From NCBI RefSeq assembly GCF_002119685.1, contig NZ_CP021108.1, positions 5,642,001-5,706,000 on the forward strand: a stretch of 64,000 nt of DNA, in the 5' to 3' direction. Source of the DNA: Bordetella genomosp. 8 (GTDB lineage Bacteria > Pseudomonadota > Gammaproteobacteria > Burkholderiales > Burkholderiaceae_B). This document shows positions 47,853-56,087 of the stretch, in pieces. Positions within the stretch are counted from its first letter, which is position 1, and every line of letters starts with the position of its first letter. The notes beneath the pieces are model-generated. The model was not told the origin of the DNA. It was given only the letters and a program-made list of their open reading frames with translations, and searched no databases. The position numbers and the translations under genes were made by a program.

Positions 47853-48855
47853 ACCGGTGATCGAACTTCGCGACGTCCACAAGCGCTTCGAACAGCGGCC
47901 GGACCTGGCGCAGCGCCTGCTGGCGCTGACCGGCCGCCGCATCGATCGCGCCGTCGTACATGCGGTCAATGGGGTGAACCTGACGATCGCCGCCGGCGAG
48001 GTCGTCGGCCTGGTCGGCGAATCGGGCTGCGGCAAATCCACGCTGGGTCGCGTGGTGGCCGGACTGTACGAACCCAGCCAAGGCGAGCTGCGCTACCAGG
48101 GCCAGCCGGTCAGCGCACTGCGGGGCCGCGAGCGGCTGGACTACGTCCTGGGTGTGCAGATGGTGTTCCAGGACCCGCAGGCTTCCCTGAATCCGCGCCA
48201 TCGCGTGCGCCAGATACTGGGCGAGGCGCTCAAGGTCCACAAGCTCGCCCCCACCGCCGACATCCCGGCGCGCGTGGACAGCGCCCTGGCCGATGTCGGC
48301 CTGGGGAGCGACTACCGCGACCGTTTCCCGCACCAGATATCCGGCGGCCAGCGCCAGCGCATCGGCATCGCCCGCGCATTGATGGTGCAGCCTTCCTTCC
48401 TGGTCTGCGACGAACCCGTGGCGGCGCTGGACGTATCCATCCAGGCACAGGTCATCAACCTGTTCATGGACCTGCGCGAGCGCAACAACTTCACCTACCT
48501 GTTCATCAGCCATGATCTCGGCGTGGTGCGGCATATCTCCGACCGCGTCGCCATCATGTACCTGGGCCGCATCGTCGAAACCGCGCCAGCCGCGGAGATC
48601 TTCGCGCGCGCCAACCATCCCTATACGCAGGCCTTGCTGGCGGAAGTGCCCGATGTGAAGCGGCGCGGACGCCAGTTCACGCCCATCCAGGGCGAGATCC
48701 CTTCGCCCCTGGCGCCGCCGCCGGGCTGCACCTTCCATCCGCGCTGCCCGCATGCCATGCCGCGCTGCCGGGAGCAGGTGCCGCCGCTGGCCGAGATCGC
48801 GCCGGGGCACTGGTCGGCCTGCCATCTGAACGACCCGGGCGCGGGCACCGCCTGA
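47845..48855 (+). CDS. Peptide-type ABC transporter ATPase (DppF-like)
   Basis: 336 residues from ATG 47845. Walker [10 protein letters not shown] loop [13 protein letters not shown], signature [15 protein letters not shown], Walker [13 protein letters not shown] loop FISHDLGVV, and the C-terminal motif [17 protein letters not shown]. It completes a two-permease, two-ATPase importer. The downstream alpha/beta hydrolase starts 44 bp later on the same strand. Confidence 0.94.
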   Translation: MNKPVIELRDVHKRFEQRPDLAQRLLALTGRRIDRAVVHAVNGVNLTIAAGEVVGLVGESGCGKSTLGRVVAGLYEPSQGELRYQGQPVSALRGRERLDYVLGVQMVFQDPQASLNPRHRVRQILGEALKVHKLAPTADIPARVDSALADVGLGSDYRDRFPHQISGGQRQRIGIARALMVQPSFLVCDEPVAALDVSIQAQVINLFMDLRERNNFTYLFISHDLGVVRHISDRVAIMYLGRIVETAPAAEIFARANHPYTQALLAEVPDVKRRGRQFTPIQGEIPSPLAPPPGCTFHPRCPHAMPRCREQVPPLAEIAPGHWSACHLNDPGAGTA

Positions 48856-48899
48856 GGCCAGCGCACGCACGCATACCGATACCGACTACGCGGAACATC

Positions 48900-49796
48900 A
48901 TGGAAACCTCCAACGCCGAACGCATCAGCCTGGACCTGAACCACGCGGGCCGCAACGCCATCCCGTATATCGACGAAGACCGCAACAGCGATCGTCCCTT
49001 CACGCTGAATACCTACCGGCCCTATGGCTACACGCCCGACCGGCCGGTGGTGTTCGTGCAGCATGGCGTGCTGCGCAATGGCGACGACTACCGCGATTTC
49101 TGGGTCCCGGCCGCCGACAGGCACAAGCTGCTGATCGTCGCGCCGACTTTCTCCAACGAGATCTGGCCGGGCGTGGAAAGCTACAACAACGGCCGGGTGT
49201 TCACGCCCAGCGGCAATGTGCGGCCGGTGTCGGCGTGGACCTACGTGCTGGTGGAACGCATCTTCAACGACCTGCGCGCAGCCGGCGTCACCGAAACCGA
49301 ACAGGCCTACCTGTTCGGCCATTCGGCCGGCGGGCAGTTCGTGCACCGGCTCATGAGCAGCCAGTCGCACGCACCCTTCAAGGCCGTGACGATAGGCAAT
49401 CCGGGCTGGTACACGTTGCCGACCTTCGATCATCCCTATCCGGAAGGCCTGGACGGCGTGGGCCTGACGCAGGAGCATCTGGTGCGCCTGCTGGGCTACC
49501 CCATGACCATCCTGGCGGGCGACCAGGATATTGCCACCGCCGACCCCAACCTGCCGTCCGAACCGGCGGCGAAGCGCCAGGGGCCGCATCGCTATGCGCG
49601 CGCGCACAACTATTTCGAGGCCGGCAAGCGCGAGGCCACGCGCCTGGGCGTGCCCTTCAACTGGACCCTGCAATCCGTGCCCGGCATCGGCCATGACGGC
49701 AAGGCCATGTCCGTCGTCTGCGCCAGCCTGTGGTTCGAAGGCGGCATGCCGAGCGCTGCGGAAATGGCCAGGCTGGCCGGCAAGACCGTCGCGTAA
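48900..49796 (+). CDS. Alpha/beta hydrolase (esterase/depolymerase-like), cytoplasmic
   Basis: 298 residues. Nucleophile Ser142 in FGHSAGGQF, oxyanion region VVFVQHGVLRNGDDYRDFW, and a late catalytic His in PGIGHDGKAMS. No signal peptide. The overall pattern (adjacent HG, GHSAGG, GIGHDG) resembles PHB-depolymerase/feruloyl-esterase-like hydrolases but substrate is unclear. It lies between a peptide-type importer and an M20 peptidase in one run of genes, which suggests intracellular processing of the imported compound. Confidence 0.8.
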   Translation: METSNAERISLDLNHAGRNAIPYIDEDRNSDRPFTLNTYRPYGYTPDRPVVFVQHGVLRNGDDYRDFWVPAADRHKLLIVAPTFSNEIWPGVESYNNGRVFTPSGNVRPVSAWTYVLVERIFNDLRAAGVTETEQAYLFGHSAGGQFVHRLMSSQSHAPFKAVTIGNPGWYTLPTFDHPYPEGLDGVGLTQEHLVRLLGYPMTILAGDQDIATADPNLPSEPAAKRQGPHRYARAHNYFEAGKREATRLGVPFNWTLQSVPGIGHDGKAMSVVCASLWFEGGMPSAAEMARLAGKTVA

Positions 49797-49821
49797 TCGT
49801 TGTCAGCAATAAGGACTCATC

Positions 49822-50970
49822 ATGTCAGCTCAACCCCAAGCATCCGCCCTGCCGGCATCGGCCGCCATCGCCGCCGGCCTGCGTCCGTGGATCGAATGCG
49901 AATCGCCCACCAACTCGCCGGAAGGCGTCGCCGCCATGGCGCGCCTGGTGCAAGCCGAAGCGCAGGCCGCCGGCCTGCGCACAGAATTGAAGCCGCTGGG
50001 CGACAGCACCGGTCCGCTACTGGTCGTCACCAACCGCGCGGCGGACGACACCCGGCCCGGCATCCTGATCCTGGCGCATATGGACACCGTGCATCCTATC
50101 GGGACGCTGAAGGAAACGCCCTATCGCATCGAAGGCGACAAGCTGTACGGCCCCGGCTGCTACGACATGAAGGCCGGCATCTACATGGCGTTGCTGGCCA
50201 TGGGCCGCCTGGCGACGCCCGGCTCGACGCGCCTGCCCATCGACATGGTGCTGGTGCCCGACGAAGAAACCGGCAGCCATGCTTCGCGCGCCTCCATCGA
50301 GGCTTATGCCCGCAACGCGCGCTATGGCCTGGTGTGCGAACCGGCGCGCGCCAACGGCGGCAAATGCGTGACCGCGCGCAAGGGCACGGGCATGGTGCGC
50401 CTGAGCGTGAAGGGCCAGGCCGCCCACGCCGGCGTTTCCCATGAGAAAGGCCGCAGCGCCATCCGCGAGATGGCCCACCAGATCCTGGCACTGGAAAGCA
50501 TCACCGACTACGAGCGCGGCGTCACCGTCAGTGTCGGCACCATCGAAGGCGGCACGGCCACCAACACGGTGCCCGCCCTGTGCCGCTGCGTCGTCGACTT
50601 CCGCGTGCCCGACATGCCCGCGGCCGAAGACACCCTCAAGCGCCTGCGCGGCTTGCAGCCCGTCGGCCAGGACGTCAGCCTGGACCTCGACGTGGAACTG
50701 AACCGCCCGCCGATGGTGAAGACGGAAGCGACAGCACAGTTGCTGGGCAAGGCCCGCCTGTTCGCCACCGCCGCCGGCTTCACGCTGGAAGACGCGCCCA
50801 TGACGGGCGGCGGCAGCGACGCCAACTTCACCTCCGCCATGGGCGTGCCCACGCTCGACGGCCTGGGCGCCGACGGCGACGGCGCGCACACGCTGCACGA
50901 GCACATCCTGGTCAGCACGCTCGCTGCGCGCACGCAGTTCTGGTATTTGCTGCTGAAGGACCTGGAGTAA
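49822..50970 (+). CDS. M20 family metallopeptidase (glutamate carboxypeptidase-like)
   Basis: 382 residues. Di-zinc site: His86 and Asp88 (LAHMDTVHP), bridging Asp in GCYDMKAG, catalytic Glu148 and ligand Glu149 (VPDEETGS), and a C-terminal His in DGAHTLHEHI. The dimerisation lid (GQAAHAGVSHEKGRSAI) is normal. Closest in style to carboxypeptidase G2 (cleaves C-terminal Glu from acylated substrates), but no signal peptide is present, so it acts in the cytoplasm. It is the last gene of the transporter run, with a strong hairpin just after it. Confidence 0.87.
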   Translation: MSAQPQASALPASAAIAAGLRPWIECESPTNSPEGVAAMARLVQAEAQAAGLRTELKPLGDSTGPLLVVTNRAADDTRPGILILAHMDTVHPIGTLKETPYRIEGDKLYGPGCYDMKAGIYMALLAMGRLATPGSTRLPIDMVLVPDEETGSHASRASIEAYARNARYGLVCEPARANGGKCVTARKGTGMVRLSVKGQAAHAGVSHEKGRSAIREMAHQILALESITDYERGVTVSVGTIEGGTATNTVPALCRCVVDFRVPDMPAAEDTLKRLRGLQPVGQDVSLDLDVELNRPPMVKTEATAQLLGKARLFATAAGFTLEDAPMTGGGSDANFTSAMGVPTLDGLGADGDGAHTLHEHILVSTLAARTQFWYLLLKDLE

Positions 50971-50980
50971 GCAAGTAAAG

Positions 50981-51003
50981 CGGCCCGCTGCAAGAGCGGG
51001 CCG
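50981..51003. terminator. Bidirectional hairpin between M20 peptidase and carboxylesterase genes
   Basis: cggcccgct (50981-50989) and agcgggccg (50995-51003) are perfect 9-bp arms around a gcaag loop, inside the 44-bp gap between convergent genes. T-tracts are lacking, but position and stability favour a shared end for both transcripts. Confidence 0.6.
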
Positions 51004-51014
51004 TATGCTGATCG

Positions 51015-52526
51015 TCAGATCACCGGCCAAGGCAGCCGGTAGGACAACCCCGCCAGGTCGTTGACCGGGCCGATCACCGTATCGAAACGCATGGTGGTGC
51101 GCTGCGCTTCGTCGTACGGCGCCCAGCACGGCAGGCCGGCGTGGTTGGGGTCGCCGCTGCGGGCGAACGCAATCCAGGCCTGGTGCATCGCATTGGCGAT
51201 GCCCTGGAATTCCGCTTCATCACAGCCATTCAACATGGGCGAGTCGCGCCAGTTGTCGCGGTTGTTGAAGACGAAGGGAATCTCCAGGCAGTGGCAGGAC
51301 TTGAATCCCGGCGTCGGCGATTGCCAGTCGAATTGGTAGACGTAGGCCGGATGGCCCGCCCTGGCCTGGCCTTCGGCCAAGCGCAGGCTGCCCATGCGGA
51401 ACACCTGGTCGGTCGTAAGGTCGCCCAGCATGGCGGCCGGCGTCGGCACCGCGCGCATGCGGCGGAATTCGTCGACATACTCGCTGTAATGCGGGCCGCA
51501 CAGACGCTCGAACACTTGCCGCGCCGTGGCTTCATCGGCATTCAGCACGGCCTGGTCGACGCAATGGAAAGCGGCCATTTCCTCGCGCGTCGTACCGACG
51601 ATCACGTCGACGTGCGCGCCGGCGCCTGCCTGCAGGCGTTCGACGATATTGCCCTCGATGATGCGCCCGTCACGCACCGGCGAAAACGGCAGCGACAGCA
51701 CAGCGAAACCCGCGAGGCTGCGCGCCAGCTCGCCCTGCGCGGCCAGCAGCTTCTGCACGGGCGCCTGTTTCAGCGCGGCCTCATCGCCCGGCTCCACGCC
51801 GACGAAGTGCGCATAGCGCGCGCCCAGTTCCGCGGCTTCCGCCGCGCCGCGCGACGGGCGTCCCATGCCGGGACTCTGCAGGATGGCGCGCCGGAACAGC
51901 CCCTTGGCGTGCGGCATGGTCATCATGGCCGCGATCGACCCGCCGCCGGCCGACTGCCCCACTACCGTGACATTGTCCGGATCGCCGCCAAACGCCGCGA
52001 TGTTGTCGCGTATCCAGCGCAAGGCCTGCATCTGGTCCAGCAGCCCCATATTGCCTTCGCTGGTGCCCGGCAGATAGAGAAAACCCAGCGCCCCCAGGCG
52101 ATAGTTCACCGACACGAACACCACGTCGCCATTGGCGGCGAAGCGATCGCCCGCGTACCAGTCAACCGAACCCGCGCCGCTGGAATAGGCACCGCCATGC
52201 AGCCACACCATCACCGGCCGCCCACGCGCGTCCGGATTGGGCGTCCACAGCGTCAGCGTCAGGCAGTCCTCGCTTTGCGGGCGCTCGAAATCGCCCATGA
52301 TATGAGCCAGCCGCGAACGCCCCTGCGGCGCGATGGGACCATCTTCCAGCGCATCGCGCACGCCGCTCCAGGCGGCATGATCGCGCGGCGGTTCGAAGCG
52401 CAGCTCGCCCACCGGCGGGGCCGCGTAGGGGATGCCACGAAACACCGTGACGCCGTTTTCCACGCGGCCGCGCAACTTGCCGGCGCGCGTCGCGACTTCC
52501 GGCATGGACTGGCTTGCATCGTTCAT
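51015..52526 (-). CDS. Type-B carboxylesterase
   Basis: 503 residues from ATG 52526 (gggag 7 nt upstream); the longer frame start is rejected. Signatures: FRGIPYAAPPVGELRFEPP, EDCLTLTLWTPN, nucleophile Ser192 in GQSAGGGS, and the C-terminal catalytic His in SCHCLEIPFVF. No signal peptide is evident, so it is probably cytoplasmic. It is the last gene of a leftward ABC-transporter operon (25 bp after the second permease), suggesting hydrolysis of an imported ester or carbamate. Substrate unknown. Confidence 0.9.
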   Translation of the reverse strand: MNDASQSMPEVATRAGKLRGRVENGVTVFRGIPYAAPPVGELRFEPPRDHAAWSGVRDALEDGPIAPQGRSRLAHIMGDFERPQSEDCLTLTLWTPNPDARGRPVMVWLHGGAYSSGAGSVDWYAGDRFAANGDVVFVSVNYRLGALGFLYLPGTSEGNMGLLDQMQALRWIRDNIAAFGGDPDNVTVVGQSAGGGSIAAMMTMPHAKGLFRRAILQSPGMGRPSRGAAEAAELGARYAHFVGVEPGDEAALKQAPVQKLLAAQGELARSLAGFAVLSLPFSPVRDGRIIEGNIVERLQAGAGAHVDVIVGTTREEMAAFHCVDQAVLNADEATARQVFERLCGPHYSEYVDEFRRMRAVPTPAAMLGDLTTDQVFRMGSLRLAEGQARAGHPAYVYQFDWQSPTPGFKSCHCLEIPFVFNNRDNWRDSPMLNGCDEAEFQGIANAMHQAWIAFARSGDPNHAGLPCWAPYDEAQRTTMRFDTVIGPVNDLAGLSYRLPWPVI

Positions 52527-52551
52527 CAAGGTCTCCCGATCGGCGCCGCGC

Positions 52552-53334
52552 CTAGCGCGCGGCAAAGCGGCGTTCCAGCGGCAATATCACCAGCCGTTCC
52601 CCCGCGACGAAAAGCAACACGATGGCGAAGCAGGTCGCCAGGAAAGTCACGCTGTCGGCCGTGGTCTGCGCCCGCAACATCAGGTACCCGAGGCCGCTGG
52701 GCGCGCCCACCAGTTCCGATACCAGCGCGATCTTCCAGCCTATGCCGTAGGCGATGCGAATGGCGGAAAGCAGATAGGGCGCCAGCAGCGGCAGCGTGAT
52801 ACGCCACCACACCCGCAAGCGATGGCGCGTGAAGCTGCGCCCCATTTCCATCAGCTCGCGATCGATGGCACGCAGGCCTTCGCTGACGTTCACCAGGCAG
52901 AAAGGAATCAGGATCGCCACTTCCACGAAGATGACGCTGAAGTTCCCCGCGTCGAACCAGACGGCCGCCAGGATGGCCCAGCCTATGGAGGGAAAGGAAT
53001 TCAGCACCGGCTTGATTCTTTCCTGGACGATGGCCTCCCAGGCGGGCACGCCGTACGCCAGAAAAGCCAGCGCGCTGCCGATCAGGCCGGCGATCAGCAC
53101 GGACGCAACCACCCTGAGCGTGGATATCGCGGTATGGCCCAGGAAGGCCGGATCGATGAACAGGTCCACCAGCCGACGGCCCACGGCCAGCGGGCCGGGC
53201 AGCACGAATTCCGGCAGGCCGCGCGCCATCAGACACCATCCGGCCAGCAGGGCAACGATCAGGCCCTCGCCCAACAGGCGGGCTTTCCAATCGGGCGCAT
53301 CGGCGACGCGCGCGGACGAAGAGCTATTGCGCAT
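52552..53334 (-). CDS. ABC transporter permease (SsuC/TauC-type)
   Basis: 260 residues, about six transmembrane helices. Family features: GPLAVGRRLVDLF near the N-terminus, LNSFPSIGWAILAAVWFD, and the EAA-like loop ELMEMGRSFTRHRLRVWWRITLP. It overlaps the preceding permease gene by 11 bp on the minus strand. It is the second permease of a nitrate/sulfonate/taurine-type importer, giving a heterodimeric channel. Confidence 0.9.
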   Translation of the reverse strand: MRNSSSSARVADAPDWKARLLGEGLIVALLAGWCLMARGLPEFVLPGPLAVGRRLVDLFIDPAFLGHTAISTLRVVASVLIAGLIGSALAFLAYGVPAWEAIVQERIKPVLNSFPSIGWAILAAVWFDAGNFSVIFVEVAILIPFCLVNVSEGLRAIDRELMEMGRSFTRHRLRVWWRITLPLLAPYLLSAIRIAYGIGWKIALVSELVGAPSGLGYLMLRAQTTADSVTFLATCFAIVLLFVAGERLVILPLERRFAAR

Positions 53335-54115
53335 AGTGTCGGGACAAGCGATTCTGCAGCGGCGAAAACACCAACCGGTCCGTACCGTAGACGAACAGTA
53401 CGATCAGCACGATGGCCACGAAGATGGTGGTCGTATCGAAATCCTGCCGCGCCATATTGATGACGTAGCCCAGGCCGGAATTGCCGCCGAAAAGCTCGGC
53501 GGTCAGCGTCACCTTCCAGGCCACGCCGAACATGATGCGCAGCGTGGCGAATACGAAGGGATACAGCAGCGGCACGATGACCAGGCGGAACTGGCGCCCG
53601 CGGGCGCGCGTGTAGCTGCGCGACATCTCCAGCAGTTCGCCGTCCAGATTGTTCAGCCCCGCCCAGAGATTGACCAGCGCGAACGGCACCAGTACGGCAC
53701 TGATGGCGAAGATGACGGCCCCCGAGTTGATGCCGAACCACATCACCGCCAGCAGCGTCCAGCCCACGCCCGGAAAGGCGTTCAGCAATGGCGCCAGCCT
53801 GTGCTGGATCGCGAAACGCCAGACCGGAAAGTAGTACGGCAACAGCGCCAGCAGCGCGCCGATGACGAAGGACAGCGCGATCGCCCCCAGCACGTGGCCG
53901 ATGGACACCACCAGATGCCATAGCTGGTGGGGATTGCCCAGGAACCGGTACAGCCCCACCGCCACTTCGCCCGGTCCCGGCAACAGGAAAGGGGGCAGGA
54001 CCCAGGAAGCGGCCTCCCACACGGCCAGGAAGGCCAGCGTGAAGACATGCGCGGCCCAGCGCCGCCGTGGCGCCGGAGCCGGCACCGTGGCACGCGCGCT
54101 GATGGTCGACGACAT
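53324..54115 (-). CDS. ABC transporter permease (SsuC/TauC-type)
   Basis: 263 residues from ATG 54115; the frame is open upstream but those residues overlap the binding-protein gene and look non-coding. Hydrophobic helices with LLPGPGEVAVGLYRFL, LNAFPGVGWTLLAVMWFG and EAA loop ELLEMSRSYTRARGRQFRLVIVP. Paralogous to the next permease (52552-53334), with which it overlaps; together they replace the usual homodimer. Confidence 0.9.
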   Translation of the reverse strand: MSSTISARATVPAPAPRRRWAAHVFTLAFLAVWEAASWVLPPFLLPGPGEVAVGLYRFLGNPHQLWHLVVSIGHVLGAIALSFVIGALLALLPYYFPVWRFAIQHRLAPLLNAFPGVGWTLLAVMWFGINSGAVIFAISAVLVPFALVNLWAGLNNLDGELLEMSRSYTRARGRQFRLVIVPLLYPFVFATLRIMFGVAWKVTLTAELFGGNSGLGYVINMARQDFDTTTIFVAIVLIVLFVYGTDRLVFSPLQNRLSRHYAQ

Positions 54116-54125
54116 CGGCGAGGCC

Positions 54126-55118
54126 TCAGGCGCGCGGCGCCTTGTCCCACACCAGCGTGCGGATGTCCGGGAAAGACTTGAGCACGCCCAGGTCGCGCGC
54201 CTGCTCGTAGAACAGCGTGATCGCCTGCGCATGCTCGTCGCTGAAATAAGCCGGCACTTCGGAATTCCTGGTGAACCACCATTCGAAGAAATCCGGCTCC
54301 AGGCCGCTTTCCTTGCCGACCGCGCCGAACACCTCGGCCTTGTTTGCCATGGCGTACTTCAGCGATTCGCGGAACACGCGGCAGAACTCGACGTAGGCTT
54401 CCGGCTGCTTGGACAGGCGCTCCGGATAGCCGATATTGACGGCGCTGACGAAGCGCGTCTTGAAGATCTCGTTGTTGTCGCGCGCGGTCTCGGCGATCAG
54501 GCGGTAGTCGCCGGACTTCATCGCGCGATAGGCCTGGCTGTGGATCAGGGTGGCAGCGTCCAGCTTGCCGGACGCCAACGCGCCGGGCAGGTTGGGGGCC
54601 TGGATCTCCACCTGGCTGACGTCGCCGCCTTCCAGCGCCATGTTCAGGCCATACTTCTTCGTCAACGCGATGCGGATCTGCGTATACCCGGTGGACCGCA
54701 AGCCATAGGAACCCAGGGTCTTGCCCTTCAGGTCCTGCGGCTTCTTCAGCGCGCTATCGCGCGGCACCCACACGCCGGCGCCTTCGCCGGCCGGCGCCGC
54801 CCGCAGCGACGTGGCCAGCACGCTGACCGACAGTCCGCGCTGCACGGCGGCAGGCAGGCTGACGACCGCCGCCATGATCACGTCATACTGCTTGGCCGAG
54901 GTGGCCTGGATCAACTGCGGGATGGCCAGCGCCCGGGCCTGCACGTCGATGGTGGAAGAAGCCACCTTGCCGTTGCGCATCGCCCAGGTGACCACGTCAT
55001 AGGCGGGATCGAGCAGGTAGGCATAGGTGATGACGGCGCGCTGCTGCGCCAGGACGGGCGCGGCGATACCGTAAAGCGCGGGAAGCGCGGCCAGTTTCAG
55101 GACACTGCGACGATGCAT
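54126..55118 (-). CDS. ABC transporter substrate-binding protein (SsuA/THI5-like)
   Basis: 330 residues with an N-terminal signal peptide (HRRSVLKLAALPALYGIAAPVLAQQ, possibly twin-arginine-like). Two-lobed periplasmic binding fold of the NMT1/SsuA class: LDPAYDVVTWAMRNG, YDVIMAAVVSLPAAVQRG, LKGKTLGSYGLRSTGYTQI. It supplies the two permeases and ATPase of the same operon (10 bp gaps on both sides). Ligand could be a sulfonate, pyrimidine or other small aromatic/ester; the esterase in the operon favours an ester. Confidence 0.87.
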   Translation of the reverse strand: MHRRSVLKLAALPALYGIAAPVLAQQRAVITYAYLLDPAYDVVTWAMRNGKVASSTIDVQARALAIPQLIQATSAKQYDVIMAAVVSLPAAVQRGLSVSVLATSLRAAPAGEGAGVWVPRDSALKKPQDLKGKTLGSYGLRSTGYTQIRIALTKKYGLNMALEGGDVSQVEIQAPNLPGALASGKLDAATLIHSQAYRAMKSGDYRLIAETARDNNEIFKTRFVSAVNIGYPERLSKQPEAYVEFCRVFRESLKYAMANKAEVFGAVGKESGLEPDFFEWWFTRNSEVPAYFSDEHAQAITLFYEQARDLGVLKSFPDIRTLVWDKAPRA

Positions 55119-55128
55119 GAGTAGGCTC

Positions 55129-55965
55129 CTAGGACACCGCAGCCGGGTCGCCGGGCGACGTCGATTCCATGGCGCGGAACAGGCTCACCAGATGATCGCG
55201 GTGCCCTGCCAGCACGGCGTCGTCCAGGCGGCGTGGCCGCGGCGTGGCAATCGTGACGGTTTCCAGCACGGTGGTCGGCTTGCCGGAAAACAGCACGATG
55301 CGGTCGGCCAGCTGCAAGGCTTCGTCGATGTCGTGCGTCACGAACACGACGGTCTTGCCGGTGCGCTGCCAGATCTGTTCGATCTCGACGCGCATGCGCT
55401 GGCGGGTATTGGGATCGAGCGCCGAAAACGGCTCGTCCATGAATATGATCTGCGGGTCCACCGCCAGGGCACGCGCGATCGCGACGCGTTGCCGCTCGCC
55501 ACCGGACAGCGCGGATGGATATTTCCGCGCGTCGGCCGCCAGCCCCACCATGGCAAGCAGATCCATGGCGCGTTCGCGGCGGCGGTTCTTTTCCTGCTTG
55601 TCGGCCTTGCCGAAGCGCAGCTCCAACGCCAGCAGTATGTTGTCCAGCGCGTTGCGCCAGGACACCAGCCGCGGCGACTGGAACACGAAAGCGATCTCGG
55701 CCCATGCCTGGCTGGGCGGCAGCCCGGCCACGCTGACCTGGCCGCCGGCGATCGGCAGCAGGCCGCCCATGACACGCAGCGAGGTCGATTTGCCGCAGCC
55801 CGATGGACCCAGGATGCACACGAATTCGCCGCGGCCGACCTGGAAACCGAGCTTGTCGTAGATGCGCTGGCCGCCCAATGCAACGTCGACGCGATCGAAG
55901 ACGATGATGGGGTCCTGCGCGGCCCCATCACGGGCGGACAAAGTGGCGGAAGCGTCGTTGGGCAC
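55129..55965 (-). CDS. ABC transporter ATPase (SsuB/TauB-type)
   Basis: 278 residues from GTG 55965. A further GTG at 56046 is in frame, but it would place a palindromic operator-like site inside the coding region, so I prefer the shorter form; the start is not certain. Walker A GPSGCGKST, Q loop FVFQSPRLVSWRNALDN, signature LSGGERQRVAIARAL, Walker B IIFMDEPFSALD, H loop FVTHDIDEAL. First gene of the leftward operon ATPase / binding protein / two permeases / esterase. Confidence 0.88.
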   Translation of the reverse strand: MPNDASATLSARDGAAQDPIIVFDRVDVALGGQRIYDKLGFQVGRGEFVCILGPSGCGKSTSLRVMGGLLPIAGGQVSVAGLPPSQAWAEIAFVFQSPRLVSWRNALDNILLALELRFGKADKQEKNRRRERAMDLLAMVGLAADARKYPSALSGGERQRVAIARALAVDPQIIFMDEPFSALDPNTRQRMRVEIEQIWQRTGKTVVFVTHDIDEALQLADRIVLFSGKPTTVLETVTIATPRPRRLDDAVLAGHRDHLVSLFRAMESTSPGDPAAVS

Positions 55966-55986
55966 GGAGCAATCGGGCAAATAGGC

Positions 55987-56008
55987 TTGGTATCCGCTTG
56001 GATACAAA
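55987..56008. promoter_or_regulatory. Candidate operator palindrome upstream of the ABC operon
   Basis: gtatcc (55990-55995) and ggatac (56000-56005) pair with a 4-bp spacer, extended by matching TT/AA at the ends. The form TTnGTATCC-N4-GGATACnAA resembles GntR-type sites. It lies 22 bp before the chosen GTG start, where a promoter would be. No regulator gene is adjacent. Confidence 0.4.
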
Positions 56009-56087
56009 ACGCGCGCCCCGCACCTTACCAGGGATGCCGGCGGCACGCCAGGGTGTTCCCCCTAGGCCACGGCGATGCAGGCCGCTC

